DNA of 64,000 nucleotides from Syngnathus acus (Eukaryota; Chordata; Actinopteri; Syngnathiformes; Syngnathidae): contig NC_051104.1 of the NCBI RefSeq assembly GCF_901709675.1, positions 869,001 to 933,000 on the forward strand. The letters run 5' to 3'. The notes under the pieces are model-generated. The model was not told the DNA's origin and did no database searches. It saw nothing but the letters and a program-made list of their open reading frames with translations. The translations under genes were made by a program, and so were the position numbers. This document shows, one piece after another, positions 13,076-28,544 of the stretch. Within the stretch, counting starts at the first letter, position 1; the number at the start of each line of letters is the position of its first letter.

Positions 13076-15623
13076 GGAGAGCAGCGGCAGCAAGTCGCGC
13101 CAGCGTTCACTCACATCCGGTAGACAGGTCAATCGCTACAACAGTCGGACAAGCTCAACTTTAACATTCGTTGCAAAACCGATGCAATGCACCCCGAACA
13201 CACAAGATCAGCGTCAACTGGGTAACATAATGCTATTATTGTGCCCGATAATATTTCAAGATCGCTTTGGAACAATCAGTTAAAAACAAATGACGTAGCC
13301 CCACTTTAGGGGCTTTTAAACTCGAGACCCGATCGCAGCGAGCCACTTCATTATTCATGGCAACATCATTTTAAACTTAGTTTAGCGGATGCTGTCGTTC
13401 TCCGGCAACATCTTGTCTCACGGCGTACCGACTGCACGCAGCAGGGAGAGAAAAACCAACAGGAGCATTTAAACATTGAACAAAAAGCGCAAGCCGGCAT
13501 CTTCTCGGAACGAGCGGCCAGAAAAACTAACGACTCGTTCCGAAGTGCTTGGAATTAATTTTCTTCTCCAGTCGCTGGCGTTAAACATCTGGGTTGGTGG
13601 GTGGTAGTCAGGCGGGGGGTGGTAGTCAGGCGGGGGGTGGGAGGGGGCGAGCGACATCTGTTGCCGCATGATTATCTTTTACCGCCGCGATCGTCATTAT
13701 CATTGTCAGCGTGTCATTGTGTGTACAGCAGGCAATCAGCCTCGCCGCGCGATCACCTGAAAAGGGGGGGATCGGCAAAGGGTTGCATAGGTGGCCCACG
13801 TTTTTTTTTTTTTAAAGCGAACAAGCTGACCTAACGTCACTGTATTCTTTCCCAAGGCAGTCTGGAATCGAGGGGGAAAAAACGCTTCATCCTATTAACG
13901 GCGTACTTGTCGCCATGGTAACGCTCATAATGTGGCATGCTTGCTTTCAAGATGTTTTGCATTTGCAAAAGAGGTGCGCAGATGTTTATACTAATTAAGG
14001 GCGCTGAATACATTAGGCCATTCGTGTTGTTTTTATTTTTTTCCCTCCTAGTCCATCATGAGGCTGTGGATAATTTTAAATTCATAGTCATGCTTTGCAT
14101 GGTTGGTAAACAATCATCTAATTGTTCTACCTTAAGAGCCATGCTGTTCCTTTCATTAGGATCACTTATTATTCACTATTGGTAATTACGGTGTTATTGT
14201 ACGGTGGTAACAGTCTAATAACAACCGCACTGTTACAGTAAGATTGCTTTCTGACATTAGCCAATCAAAATTGGTTGAGTTCATGCTGTAGCGCACGCAC
14301 AAAAACAAAAGAATTTTATTCGCTCAAAACATTTTACATTGCAACTGGTGAGGGACCTCGTTCTATAATCAGCAATTAGAATCTAATAAAACGCGGGAGC
14401 ACAAGTCAGGTGGAAAATAACAGTCCTCTTTGCCGATGTGTTTGCCCGCTTGCGATGGCGTCGGGCCCTCGTGTCACCGAACGGGATGCCAACGATAAAG
14501 CGCAATAATCAAATGTGCTCCCGTGAGGACCCGCCTCGTTCCTCGCTGCAGGAAAATTAAGTGTCCCTTTTGATCCGTGCGGCTGAGTCGCGAGCGTGTA
14601 GAAAATTAAAAAGAGACACCCGCCGCACCTGCCTGGAGGATAAAACAATTCTTCCTTTTTATGCTTCATAGTCAGAGACTTTATTATCTTTTCTCTAAAC
14701 GGAGCAGAGTAGGATGTAAGTGGATTTTCTGGACCAGGGTTTCTTTGTCGTGCCGGAACTCAATGTAAAAATCGACGTGGCTATGCTCCCTCCATGGAGT
14801 TTTTTTAATTATTTTTTAGGGGGGGTAGGAAATGTTGAAGGAGGTGTGTGTCTTCAAATATTTGGAAAGCTGTCCAGGTTGTTGGGTTGAAAAACATCGG
14901 CCGCCCCTGGCTTACATGGATGATATATTTTGGGGTTTGTTTGCAGGGAGGCTAACAAGAACTATGTCAAGGTCCTAAAGGGGATACGTGGCTTTGCACT
15001 TGAAAGGGTTTTCCAAACCACACATTAGTCAATAATTGCAATGGCATTTGCTAGAAATCATTTTTGTCTGATTCAAGCATTCTTCCAAGACTACTTCCTT
15101 GTGTCCACATTAGCATAAGTGCCGCAGTGATCTACTTGTGGTTGACGCGTTTTAATGGGTGGCATCATTTCCACTTCACAAAGGACACACGTGGCGGTGG
15201 AATGGCGGGCCGGGTCGGGGAACACGGTACAAAGAGAATGGCAGAGAGGCGTGCACCACAACCGGGCCTGTTGCCACTTAATAATGCAGCAAGCTTGGAG
15301 GGAGAGAGACAAGCAGTCGTCATCTTGAAGTCAGTTGCACACCCGTGGATTTCCACACAAAAACTAATTACGCAGAAGTTTCTCCAGGAAGGGAGCGGAG
15401 CCAAATCGGACTCGTCGGAGACCGCCTGAGCCCTCCAGCATCCGCTGTGGCTCTGAGCTGGGTCATGGTGTCCCCCGAGGGCACAGGGGGAATTTGTCGC
15501 GGGCAGATCCTGCCAGCTGTTTTGTCACTAAAACGAGTTCAAGTGGTGCCATGCAAAAAATACGGCAGCATTACAGTACAAGTTACATATTGGATCTTAA
15601 CCCTTGAACAAGCAAAATACGTA
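13076..15623. other. non-coding stretch
   Basis: Contains an 18-bp unit repeated twice at about 13604-13640 (GGTGGTAGTCAGGCGGGG) and a T run at 13801. No gene or RNA is recognised. Confidence 0.5.
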
Positions 15624-16835
15624 CCGTAATTTTCGGACTATAAGTCGCGTTTTTTTTCAGAGTTTGGGTGTGGGGGCGACTTATAACAAGGAGCGACTTG
15701 TGTTTTTTTCCAAAAATTTTCAAAAAAAAAAAAAAAGTGAAACCGCGATAAACGAACCGCGATGTAGCAAGGGATTACTGTAATTTGAATCTCAAGTGAC
15801 GTCAGCAGCGCGGCGTGGCGCGGTGGTTGTTTACAAAAAGGACAAAGATTGATCACGGGATGACGAAGATGACGAAGGGCCCCACGTACTACCGGCATCA
15901 TTAGCGGCTTTGTTTCTAAGTGACACGGAGGACGAAGAGTTTGAAGGATTTAAGGATTTGGAGTGACACAGAAGGTTTGAAAAACTATTATGGCTTTTAC
16001 GCACGCCCGGTCCTACTCTACGGAGCTCTCTTTCACCTCCGTGGATAGAAGTCGGGGGCCGGCGCTCGGCCGGGTGGCTGTCCGGGGACGGTGGATGGGG
16101 CTCGGTCATGGCTTTTACGCACGCCCGGTCCTATTCTATGGAGCTCTCTTCCACCTCCGTGGCTGAAAGTCCACGCCGCCACACGCCTAGCAGTTTGTTT
16201 TGTTCAATAAAGAGCCGTTTACCAAACCCACGTCTTTCCTTGTACTTTGTTAACGCTACAATATAGTTCTATAGTAAATCTGTGGAATAACGACGAGGCT
16301 GACGTCAGGGCGCACGCGCGGCGTTGTTGACAAAGGACGAGGAATTTGATCGATGGATTTAATGATTTGGAGTGACACAGATGGTTTGATAATATTATTG
16401 CTTATATAATAGTTATTTGATATCTAATTTATATATCGTTATATGGGCCTGTGGAATATTTTGAAGTGCAAGCGCCGTCAGCGGCGCGCACCCATTGTTG
16501 ACAAAGGACGATCGATGGATTTAATGAATTGGAGTGACACAGATGGTATTATAAACGTGTTATTTATGTAATTTTTTTTTTTAATAACTCTGAATGTTAC
16601 GTCAGGCCCGTTCTCAGCTCTTTGTTTGTGTTTATGTCACGTTAGCATACCTATCGTTTAGCCTGTCGTTGCTCGTTCATGTCTGTTCTTGGTGTTGGAT
16701 TTTGTCGAATAAATTTCCCCCCAAAATGCGACTTATGCTCCGGAGCGACTTATATATGTTTTTTTTCACGTTATTGTGCATTTTATGGCTAATGCGACCT
16801 ATATTCCGGAGCGACTTTTAGTCCAAAAATTACGG
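15624..16835. mobile_element. palindromic TA-flanked DNA element (ATAAGTCGC type)
   Basis: Inverted ends CCGTAATTTTCGGACTATAA (left) and CCGTAATTTTTGGACTAAAA (right, reverse complement) are each flanked by TA (15622-15623 and 16836-16837), consistent with a TA target duplication. Inside, CGACTTATA motifs recur near both ends. A 55-bp block is duplicated (15990-16044 and 16108-16162), and a unit running from GACGTCAG to GGAGTGACACAGA is present about three times. No intact transposase is seen, so it is non-autonomous. The TA flanks suggest a Tc1/mariner/pogo-like mechanism, but the superfamily is not proven. Confidence 0.75.
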
Positions 16836-18961
16836 TACATAAAAAGTTAGCATTTTATATTTGCATTAGCTTATCAGTCTACGTGTGTTGCTCTACCATT
16901 TGCTGTCTGTTAGCCAGTCTATGCCATTTCGCATTGTTTGTTAGCATTATGCTAATCAGAATGATCCAATTTTCTGTGACTGTTTTGTATACGCAATGCA
17001 CATCAACTCTGACGATAACTTCCGTTTTACAGCAATTCACTAATGTGATTTTTTGTTTGCCACAAGCACTTTAAAAACCTTGTTTTCTCGCACACCTTTT
17101 GAACAAAAGGCATGGAAATATCCGTCGGCGGGTCTCGTGAGGGTTCAAGACCCGCTCCGCTCGTGTGCATTATCCTGGCTGTGATTTAGCCTGACACTTT
17201 TGGAAACGTTTGTTTCGTGATTGGAATTCTAAATGCATGAGGCCCTGTTTGCGGTTCGGAGAGGCCTTCCCCGAAGGAGAGGTTAAATCAAAGTGCGTTA
17301 AACCGAGCGCTGGCAAAACGGCAAAATTCACACGCTGAACTTAAAAAGTTACTTTAAGTCTTGTTGCGGTATATTTGTTCCCTCAGTGCACAAAAAGTAA
17401 AAAATTTGTAGCAGTCAAGTCATTTGGGAGTTTTATGTACCATTCAAATTTCATTTGAGCTGCATTTCTTACACTTCCCAAGCACTTCCAAGGACCAACG
17501 CTTTTTGTCTCACACGGACCATATGTCCGCATTCTCACACCACGACAAACGTATGCGTGTGTGTGTTTTTGTTCACACCACCTTATCGAGATACAACAAT
17601 CCCACTGCATTGGCCGCTTTCTGTTTATACGCAGCCCACCCTCAATGTTTTGGCACGGCCAACACAGCTTCCGAAAAATAGATATCGGATGGAGCCCAGC
17701 CTGGAGCACGCTTCCAGTTCCAGTTAGTCATTTTTAGCACAATTGTTTCACAAACAAACAGCCCAGGCAAGAAATGGCTGCCAAAAGCAATGACTCGTAT
17801 TTCAGGCAGTGAAATCTAAAAAATGGATTGAACAGATTTTAGAGGAGATCAAACAATGCTATGATAATGATTCAAATGATTAATATTGGTAATTATAAAC
17901 ATTTTGGAGGCGTCAAGCGCTCACATTTATTTTATGGTCTTCCTCTTCGAATTTGCAGATTTTGGATGATGAATGAATCCATTGTTCACATTCATTTAAA
18001 GGCCATTCTGTTTCTGCCAATTTATTAAAAACTTAAGAACTTTTTGGGTGGATTCTAAAAATAAAGTCAGCAGTTTTGTGGAGTTCCACTGGCTCCTAGT
18101 AAAAAATTCTTCCAAACAAGCTTAGGTATTCTCGACAAATTTTTTAGCCTAAACATGATGCAGCATGATGTCAAATTTTTATGAGCCTTTTGAGGATTCA
18201 TCACCAAAAAGAAGGGACCTGCTTTCGGTTTTCTGGAGGGATTCCCAGAATATTGCATTCCCTCAGAAGGTTCCTTTCCCAACCTCGGTCCAAATAAAAA
18301 AGAGCCATATAAATATGTGCGATTGAGTAGCAGACGGCCGCTTCCACTTGGCTCAGTTTGCCACAGTTATTTTTTATTTTTTTTTTATTTTATTTTTTTT
18401 TTAAAAACTGCAAGTCCAAACAATGATAAGTCAGGCCTAAGGAGCTGCGACGTCTCGCCTATGTGGAGCAGATGGTGCTTTATGTATTTATAATACTGCA
18501 AACATTGTAAGACGCTTCGCACGCTAATTAGGCTGATGGATGCCATTAAAATGCAAGCATGTTATTTCAAAAAAAAATTATCAGAGGGATGTTTGAATTG
18601 GCTCCGCATGGCATTTTCGAACAAGGCACACACGTGTTAGGAATAACTCGGAAATATTAATGACACTTCCCAGCAGAGTCGTAAAAAAGCGGCGAAAGCA
18701 CGGCGCTCAATGAAATCAAATACGCGCCGCCATCAGTGCGGCAGGCGCGACTTCCCAAGAAATGTATTGCTTTCTTTTTAATAGCGCGGCTATTAAGACC
18801 CGGGCAGGTGATAGTAGGCTTGCTGTCGCCAGAGAACACTTTAGACATTTATTTGCACCCTGCCAAATCATCTGGACAGACGGTCCAATGATTTTTTTTA
18901 ATATTCCTTTTTTAATTATTTGGAATTTGTCTCACCTGCCCAATTTATGAGAACTGTTGTA
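16836..18961. other. non-coding stretch
   Basis: AT-rich, with T-rich runs near 18372-18402. ORFs are short and unlike known proteins. Nothing else is recognised. Confidence 0.5.
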
Positions 18962-20324
18962 CCGTATTTTCCGCCCTAAAAGGCGCACCGGATTATAAGG
19001 CGCACCTTCAATGAACGGCCCATTTTAAAACTTTGTCCATATATAAGGCGCACCGGATTATAAGGCGCATAAAATAGAAGCTATACTGCAACAAACTGAG
19101 GTTGACTAGGGTTGCGGTATGCATCCACTAGCCAATAACCAACGAGCCCTCTGTAAACAATCGCGTTTCTCAAACGATCTCCTATAAAATGATCGGAACT
19201 GACTAAAGTTCGATCTAACGCATTGGTACTACTTTACCTATGTTTCCCTTCCATATCGATCGGTAGATTTACTCGAAACATTAACAGAGCAGCCTATTTT
19301 CACATGAAATAGCCTGGTACGTATAGCAGCTATCGCCATAGCATTAGCCATCCGCAAAGTCCCACGAGCCTCAGCTCGCAATCTCCCATGAGCCTCAGCA
19401 AAGTGTAAACAATCGCGTTTCTCAAACGATCTCCTATAAAATGATCGGAAACTGACTAAAGTTCGATCTAACGCATTGGTACTACTTACCTATGTTTCCC
19501 TTCCATATCGATCCGTAGATTTACTCGAAACATTAACAGAGCAGCCTATTTTGACATGAAATAGCCTGGTACGTATAGCAGCTATCGTCATAGCATTAGC
19601 CATCCGCAAAGTCCCACGAGCCTCAGCTCGCAATCTCCCATGAGCCTCAGCAAAGTGTAAACAATCGCGTTTCTCAAACGATCTCCTATAAAATGATCGG
19701 AACTGCCTAAAGTTCGATCTAACGCATTGGTACTACTTACCTATGTTTCCCTTCCATATCGATCCGTAGATTTACTCGAAACATTAACAGAGCAGCCTAT
19801 TTTCACATGAAATAGCCTGGTACGTATAGTAGCTATCGTCATAGCATTAGCCATCCGCAAAGTCCCACGAGCCTCAGCTCGCAATCTCCCATGAGCCTCA
19901 GCAAAGTGTAAACAATCGCGTTTCTCACACGATCTCCTATAAAATGATCGGAACTGACTAAAGTTCGATCTAACGCATTAGATACTGCTTACCTATGTTT
20001 CCCTTCCATATCAATCCGTAAATTTACTCGAAACATTAACGGAGCAGCCTATTTTGAAATGAAATAGCCTCGCGGGTACAACAGCTATTCGGTGACGCCC
20101 CCTGACTACAGTTACCGTAATGTTGGGAAGCGATGAGACCTTGTAATTTACTCGTCGTACTAAAACGTACTGAAACATTTTGGCAGAGCACTGTGTACAA
20201 CCAGTATGGATCAACAAATTCATCAATTGATCCATATATAAGGCGCACTGGACTATAAGGCGCACTGTCGGCTTTTGAGAAAATTTTAGGTTTTTAGGTG
20301 CGCCTTTTAGGGTGGAAAATACGG
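18962..20324. mobile_element. palindromic TA-flanked DNA element (ATAAGGCGCACC type) with internal tandem array
   Basis: Ends CCGTATTTTCCGCCCTAAAA and, reversed, CCGTATTTTCCACCCTAAAA are flanked by TA on both sides. The motif ATAAGGCGCACC recurs near both ends at short spacing and may bind transposase (inference). The interior is mostly a 252-bp tandem array. No transposase frame is present. It shares its outermost bases, but not its subterminal sequence, with the element at 15624-16835. Confidence 0.8.
19152..20080. repeat. 252-bp tandem repeat, about 3.7 copies
   Basis: Units start at 19152, 19404, 19656 and 19907 with the common start TGTAAACAATCGCGTTTCTC, giving periods of 252, 252 and 251 bp. 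The full copies differ at only a few sites, such as GATCGG versus GATCCG and TTTCAC versus TTTGAC. The last copy decays after about 170 bp. The high similarity points to recent expansion inside the transposon. Confidence 0.9.
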
Positions 20325-20380
20325 TAATTTATCAAGAAAAAAAAAGTGAAGTCTGTTGAGTAATTATTACTTCTAAATAT

Positions 20381-20416
<36 letters not shown>

Positions 20417-22382
20417 TAGCTATGTAACATTTCTTTGTAATATTATGACTTATCTTTCAGATTTTTTTTAATAAATATTTTTGTTGCATTTTTATTTAGT
20501 CTTCCCTCATTACAATTTTATCAGAATACTACAAAAAAAATAATTAAAATGTATTGTACTAATTTCCTACTTTCACTCCCAAATAATTGCACATTGATTC
20601 ATCATTCTGTTCCATGGAACTAATTAACATAATGTTAATGGCTTAATTTCTGTAATGTTAATTAGTGAACAAAAACAACTACTTAATATACAAAAAAATC
20701 CCTTATAACATGACCAACACAAAAAAAGTCCTGTTTGCCCAACACCAAACAGTTCCTTAAGTATTATCACAATAAATTGTTGGAACATGGAGATCCATTA
20801 AATTCCACCTCTTCAATTAGCGCAACATGATATGCGAGGGAGGCTAAGATTTATCCGGGAGCGATAGTCTCGGCTCTCTTCTTTCAGCGCGAATGAACCC
20901 TCTCTAGATTCACGCATGAAAGAAGTCTTCCCACGTGGATGAAGAAAAAAAAAAAATCCAAAAGTCTGCAAATCGGAAGCCCGCCTTGCTTGTTTGCGTC
21001 TGGCTGCGACCTTAGCGTAGGTTCGGCCTGTCGGCTGCTAAATTAGCATTAAAGGCGAAGCAGAGTTCTTTGTTGTTCATTTTAAGGAGGAGGAGAAAGA
21101 GATGAGCAGCGGAAAAGGCAACGTGTGCATCCTTTCCTAACGACTCAGCGGGAACTTGGAGAATTTAATCTCCTTCGTGAGCAACAGTTCCACAAGAGGT
21201 ACGATTGAGGCTGACCGGGGGGAGCTGTGACTCCTAAGTGCAGTGCGAAAAGGGATTTACAGTCTCTTTACTGCAGTTAGTCCAAATTTTTAAAGGCCTT
21301 TGAACAATCTCACAAGTGAAGGTCAAAGTCATCACAAAAATACATATATATATATATTTTACTGCCAAAAGAAGGTTCGCTTAAAATAAAGCTTGTCGAA
21401 GTTGAAAAGTCCCCCCCCTCCGACAGCCGCCCCCTTGCCTGCCACTCTTGGCTTTAAGCTCTTTACGATAAACTCTTTATGTTTAAGTAGCACAATCCAA
21501 ATCGGAGGGAAGCCGCCGTTAGATCCGAGTGGAACTTTCTTTAGATTTGCTCTTTGATGGAGTTGTGTTCTGGCTCGGATCGGCGGCATTATCCCGGCTG
21601 TGACTGTGGCCCCTGCGACGACGTGGCTGTTTTCCTCCATGTGTCGATGGACGCTTTCCAACGCAATCTCCTTTTGTCTCATCGTCATCATATCTCTCTT
21701 TTAGCGGAGGCAAAGCTCTTATCGGACTTCCCGAGGCCCGATTCTCTTATATTTTGGATTATACAGCCCTCGAGGTTTTGGATTCTTTCTCGGAGCCTGC
21801 TTTCAACCTGACTTCTTTATCCCCTCCTGTTTCCCCCCCCCCCTTCCTTTTTCTCCACAGATAGGTCAATATTCACAATAAGCTTCTTATTCTAAACTCT
21901 TCTTTCTCTCTCCGCATGAACACAGATTCACGCTATGTGAAAGGAGTCGCTCGAGCTGATTTTCCACGTTTCATCTATCCATCCATCCGTCCATCCATCC
22001 GAGGATCATAGCAGTTGCTCGCAAACATGAGGTCCCACTTGAAAAAAAAAAAAGTATCTTAAGTCTAAGAAAGGCTTTTTTAAACTAGTAACAAGTAGTT
22101 GTTTATACTACGTTAAATTATTATTTTTCCAAATAAGAATAATTAGTTGCCTTTTGATTTTATCAGCGAACAATCACAAACGGTGCTCGTTACGTCACAG
22201 CTGACTTTTATAGGGCGCCCTCCGCTCGGAAAAAAAGTTCAGCTGAAACGATTCATAGCGTAAAAAATAAACTCTCAAATCTCAAATGAAAAGCAGCCGC
22301 TCCTGTCGCCGACTCCAATTACATTTAGGCTTATCAGCAGCAGAAAACATACTCCAGAGCAAATTAAAGCCTCTTACTTAAT

Positions 22383-22383
<1 letters not shown>
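20325..22383. other. non-coding stretch with small repeats
   Basis: Contains a (TAA)n run at 20384-20415, a TA run near 21345-21358 and an (ATCC)n patch at 21974-22000. No gene is recognised. Confidence 0.5.
20384..20415. repeat. (TAA)n microsatellite
   Basis: About ten TAA units just outside the palindromic DNA element. Confidence 0.95.
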
Positions 22384-22429
<46 letters not shown>

Positions 22430-22451
22430 CACACACACACGCACACACGCA

Positions 22452-22532
<81 letters not shown>
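22384..22532. repeat. (CA)n microsatellite with CACG variants
   Basis: About 150 bp of CA dinucleotides, interrupted by a block of GCAC units near 22440-22470. Poly(Cys-Val) ORFs across it are artefacts. Confidence 0.97.
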
Positions 22533-22537
<5 letters not shown>

Positions 22538-22689
22538 GCAATTCAATTGGACCGCGTGCAGAAATCACTTCCCTGCGCCGCCAATCTCCCCGTACGAGAG
22601 AATCGCTATTTCTGAACGTCTAATAAGATGAACCCTCACACTCGACGCGCTAAGATAAGGAGTCGCTCGGCTGTGTGCTCAACGCGTGC

Positions 22690-22748
22690 GCACACACACG
22701 CACACACACACACACACGCACGCACACACACACACACACATGCACACA
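22690..22748. repeat. second (CA)n microsatellite
   Basis: CA repeat with occasional G substitutions, 157 bp after the first one. Confidence 0.95.
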
Positions 22749-26041
<3,293 letters not shown>

Positions 26042-26365
26042 CAGGTGTCAAACTCAAGGCCCGGGGGCCAGATATGGCCCGCCAGATCATTTTATGTGGC
26101 CCGGGAAGACAAATTGTGCATCAAATTCGTGTGTCATTACTAGAATTGCAAATTGTCTTCACTTTTAATATCTTTTTTTTTAAATATTTGACCAGTTTTT
26201 ACTCATCTGATTTGAAAACGGGTTATTTGTCAGTTTGTTTTGTCGCTTTTACTGTATATAATATGAGATGCTCATACATTTATTTGGGATGACAGTCATA
26301 ATAGCCCTCCGAAAGAAGCTATGACTACAATGCGGCCTGCGAAAAAAATGATTTTGACACCCCTG
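26042..26365. mobile_element. 324-bp non-autonomous hAT element
   Basis: The left end CAGGTGTCAAACTCAAGGCC and the right end, reversed, CAGGGGTGTCAAAATCATTT are hAT (Charlie-type) inverted repeats, with 'GGCCCG' boxes inside the left end. Flanking 8-mers share only ATAT, so the target duplication has decayed or the ends are slightly misplaced. No transposase remnant is seen. Confidence 0.75.
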
Positions 26366-27399
26366 ATATACGGTATATATATATTTTACATTCTACAATT
26401 TAGTACTTTCTAACATAGTCAAAACAAAATTAAATAGAATGTAACATTAGCGTTTTTAGCAGAGGATCAAAATTATATGCCCATAAATAATGTTATATTG
26501 TCTATCTGCATGTGTTACTGCACCGTTTGTGTTTAGAAATCCATTGCTAATTCTAGTAGCCTATCTGTAGCATTTTCCATTACATGGTACATACTAGAAA
26601 CCTAGCTGACTGTTTTATATACACGACATTGCACCACTGCATTTTCTGCATCATAAGTGAACAAACTTACCAATTCAGCGGGGGATGAACTAATTGTTTT
26701 TCCATCTGCATGCGGCTTGAGTTGAAGTTGAATTTCCCCTCGAGGTAATGTAACCAGCTCCATAAATCACAATGAAATGAACACAAGGCTTCCAAAAACC
26801 TTCCACCTGTCGGGCCCCAATTATGAGCCCGCTGTTTGTCCTTTTGTCGACACAAAACTCGCCGGAAAGAGCAGAAAATACAAACCCCCGGCAGGTCTCC
26901 AACAAAAACAGCAGGTATGACGAAAAACATCAATACTGCATTGACTTGGCTCTCCACTCGGTGCTGAAAAAACTCCGATTTATTTGGTCTTGGTGACCCT
27001 AGAAATACCACCTTGTGAGTAATTAGAATGCGATTATTTGCTAACATTGTCTTTGTAAGGAGACAATGAGTAATGTGATTTAATTTGGAACACTTTTTTT
27101 TAAGTCCAACTTGGACAATTAGTATCGTAAGTAGATGTGCAAACTGTGGGGCAAGTACCACAAGGGGTGTAAAGTCCTAGTACTGGTATTTTAAAGGATA
27201 TTGATTTTTTTTTTTTTAACTCAAAAATAACTTTCCTTAAGGGATAAAGGTATTTGGCCTAAAATAAAATATGTAATAAAGTTACAATGAAATAGCCTTG
27301 GCAAGGTGATCACGCTGCTCTTCTTTCCCATGTGAAGGCATTTGAGACTTGTCTGTGATTAAGGGCTATATAAATAAACTTCACTTTCTGTTTTAAACA
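26366..27399. other. non-coding stretch
   Basis: A 164-codon minus-strand frame at 26667-27161 has no recognisable domain and is not called. Nothing else is seen. Confidence 0.5.
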
Positions 27400-27404
27400 C
27401 AAAC

Positions 27405-27770
27405 TGTCACGGATCGGATGGAGCAGGGCGACCAAATGCAGCTTGGACCAGGGTTTATTCAGCAAAACAAACTAATACTCGGCAAACTGACATGACTTAA
27501 CGAAATAACAAAAGGACTAACCGACAGGGACGCGAAACAAAGGACATGAAGACATTAAGACACCAGGAACCAAACGGCATCAAGACAACAACACACAATG
27601 ATCCGACGGGGTATGAGGGGCAGACAGGACTTATATACACGACAGGTAACAAGAGGCAGGTGAGAATAATCAAACTAATCATGGGCACACAGGAGGGGAG
27701 GGGCGAGCACACAGACAGAAACCAAGACAACAGAGACACATAGTAACAAGGCTGGGGATGAGACGTGACA
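27405..27770 (-). mobile_element. solo LTR, Gypsy-like (366 bp)
   Basis: The unit starts TGTCACG and ends CGTGACA (TG...CA) and is flanked by the perfect 5-bp duplication CAAAC (27400-27404 and 27771-27775). On the minus strand it has a promoter-like TATATAAG near 27630-27638 and AATAAA at 27454-27459, the usual LTR order. The segment after AATAAA (CCTGGTCCAAGCTGCATTTG) resembles teleost Gypsy LTR ends. No internal coding region is adjacent, so this is a recombined solo LTR. Confidence 0.8.
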
Positions 27771-27775
27771 CAAAC

Positions 27776-28512
27776 ATGACATTTCTTGGTCTTAGTGAGT
27801 TAAAAAAAAAAAAGCAAAAATTAGAATGTGAGGTCACCACCTCAATATGGATGGTGGGCATCAGGGGTTGCCGCATCCAGAGCATCTTTTCATTTAGTTT
27901 GTCATGTAAGGGACGTTTTGTGCTTTCACGGGCTTTCACAATCATGAAGTGTTTACAAGGAACAAGCTATGTCAGAGAAAATCTACGTTCTCACTCTCAC
28001 AGGAAAGCTTGGAACAGGTTGGGGCCATGCGGGTTGAAGGTTTCCGTGCTGTTGCTTTTAGTCAGCCGTCACCCGATAGAGAGTGGACGGTCGTCGGAGC
28101 AAATGTTCCGCTTTGGCCCCAGCTCGATGTGCCGCAAAGTGACGGATGCCTCCAGACAGAGGCCGGCTGCTGCTGTTGCCTTGAGGGGCCGAATGCCACA
28201 ACGCGGCGAGAGGCGTTTGAGAAAATTAGCCGAGATACAGTTAACCCACATTTAGCATAAGAGATACATTTTGCTTTGTATTTTTTGCGTTTCCATTACT
28301 CTTATTTGGTTCATGCTTGCTCAAGATTGTGCAAAATGTCAGCATTAAACATGAGACATTTGTTATGTAACAAAAACATGGATACATACAAAATAAATAG
28401 AACAGCAATAAAATATTACATAGAAATTCATCAGTTACGAGCTAAATCAACATTTATGTTCAAATTGAGGCACAATCTTTCAAAAGCACTTTTTGTAACA
28501 CTGTGAAGCTTC

Positions 28513-28544
<32 letters not shown>

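Noticed and set aside
17130-17165. tRNA-like GGGTTCAAGACCCG
   Set aside because: The short hairpin resembles a T-arm, but no A box, acceptor stem or D-arm can be arranged around it.
26667-27161. 164-codon minus-strand ORF
   Set aside because: No recognisable domain, composition like non-coding DNA, and no neighbouring exon with matching splice sites.
27758-28255. 165-codon plus-strand ORF
   Set aside because: It begins inside the solo LTR flank and has no domain; a chance frame is more likely.
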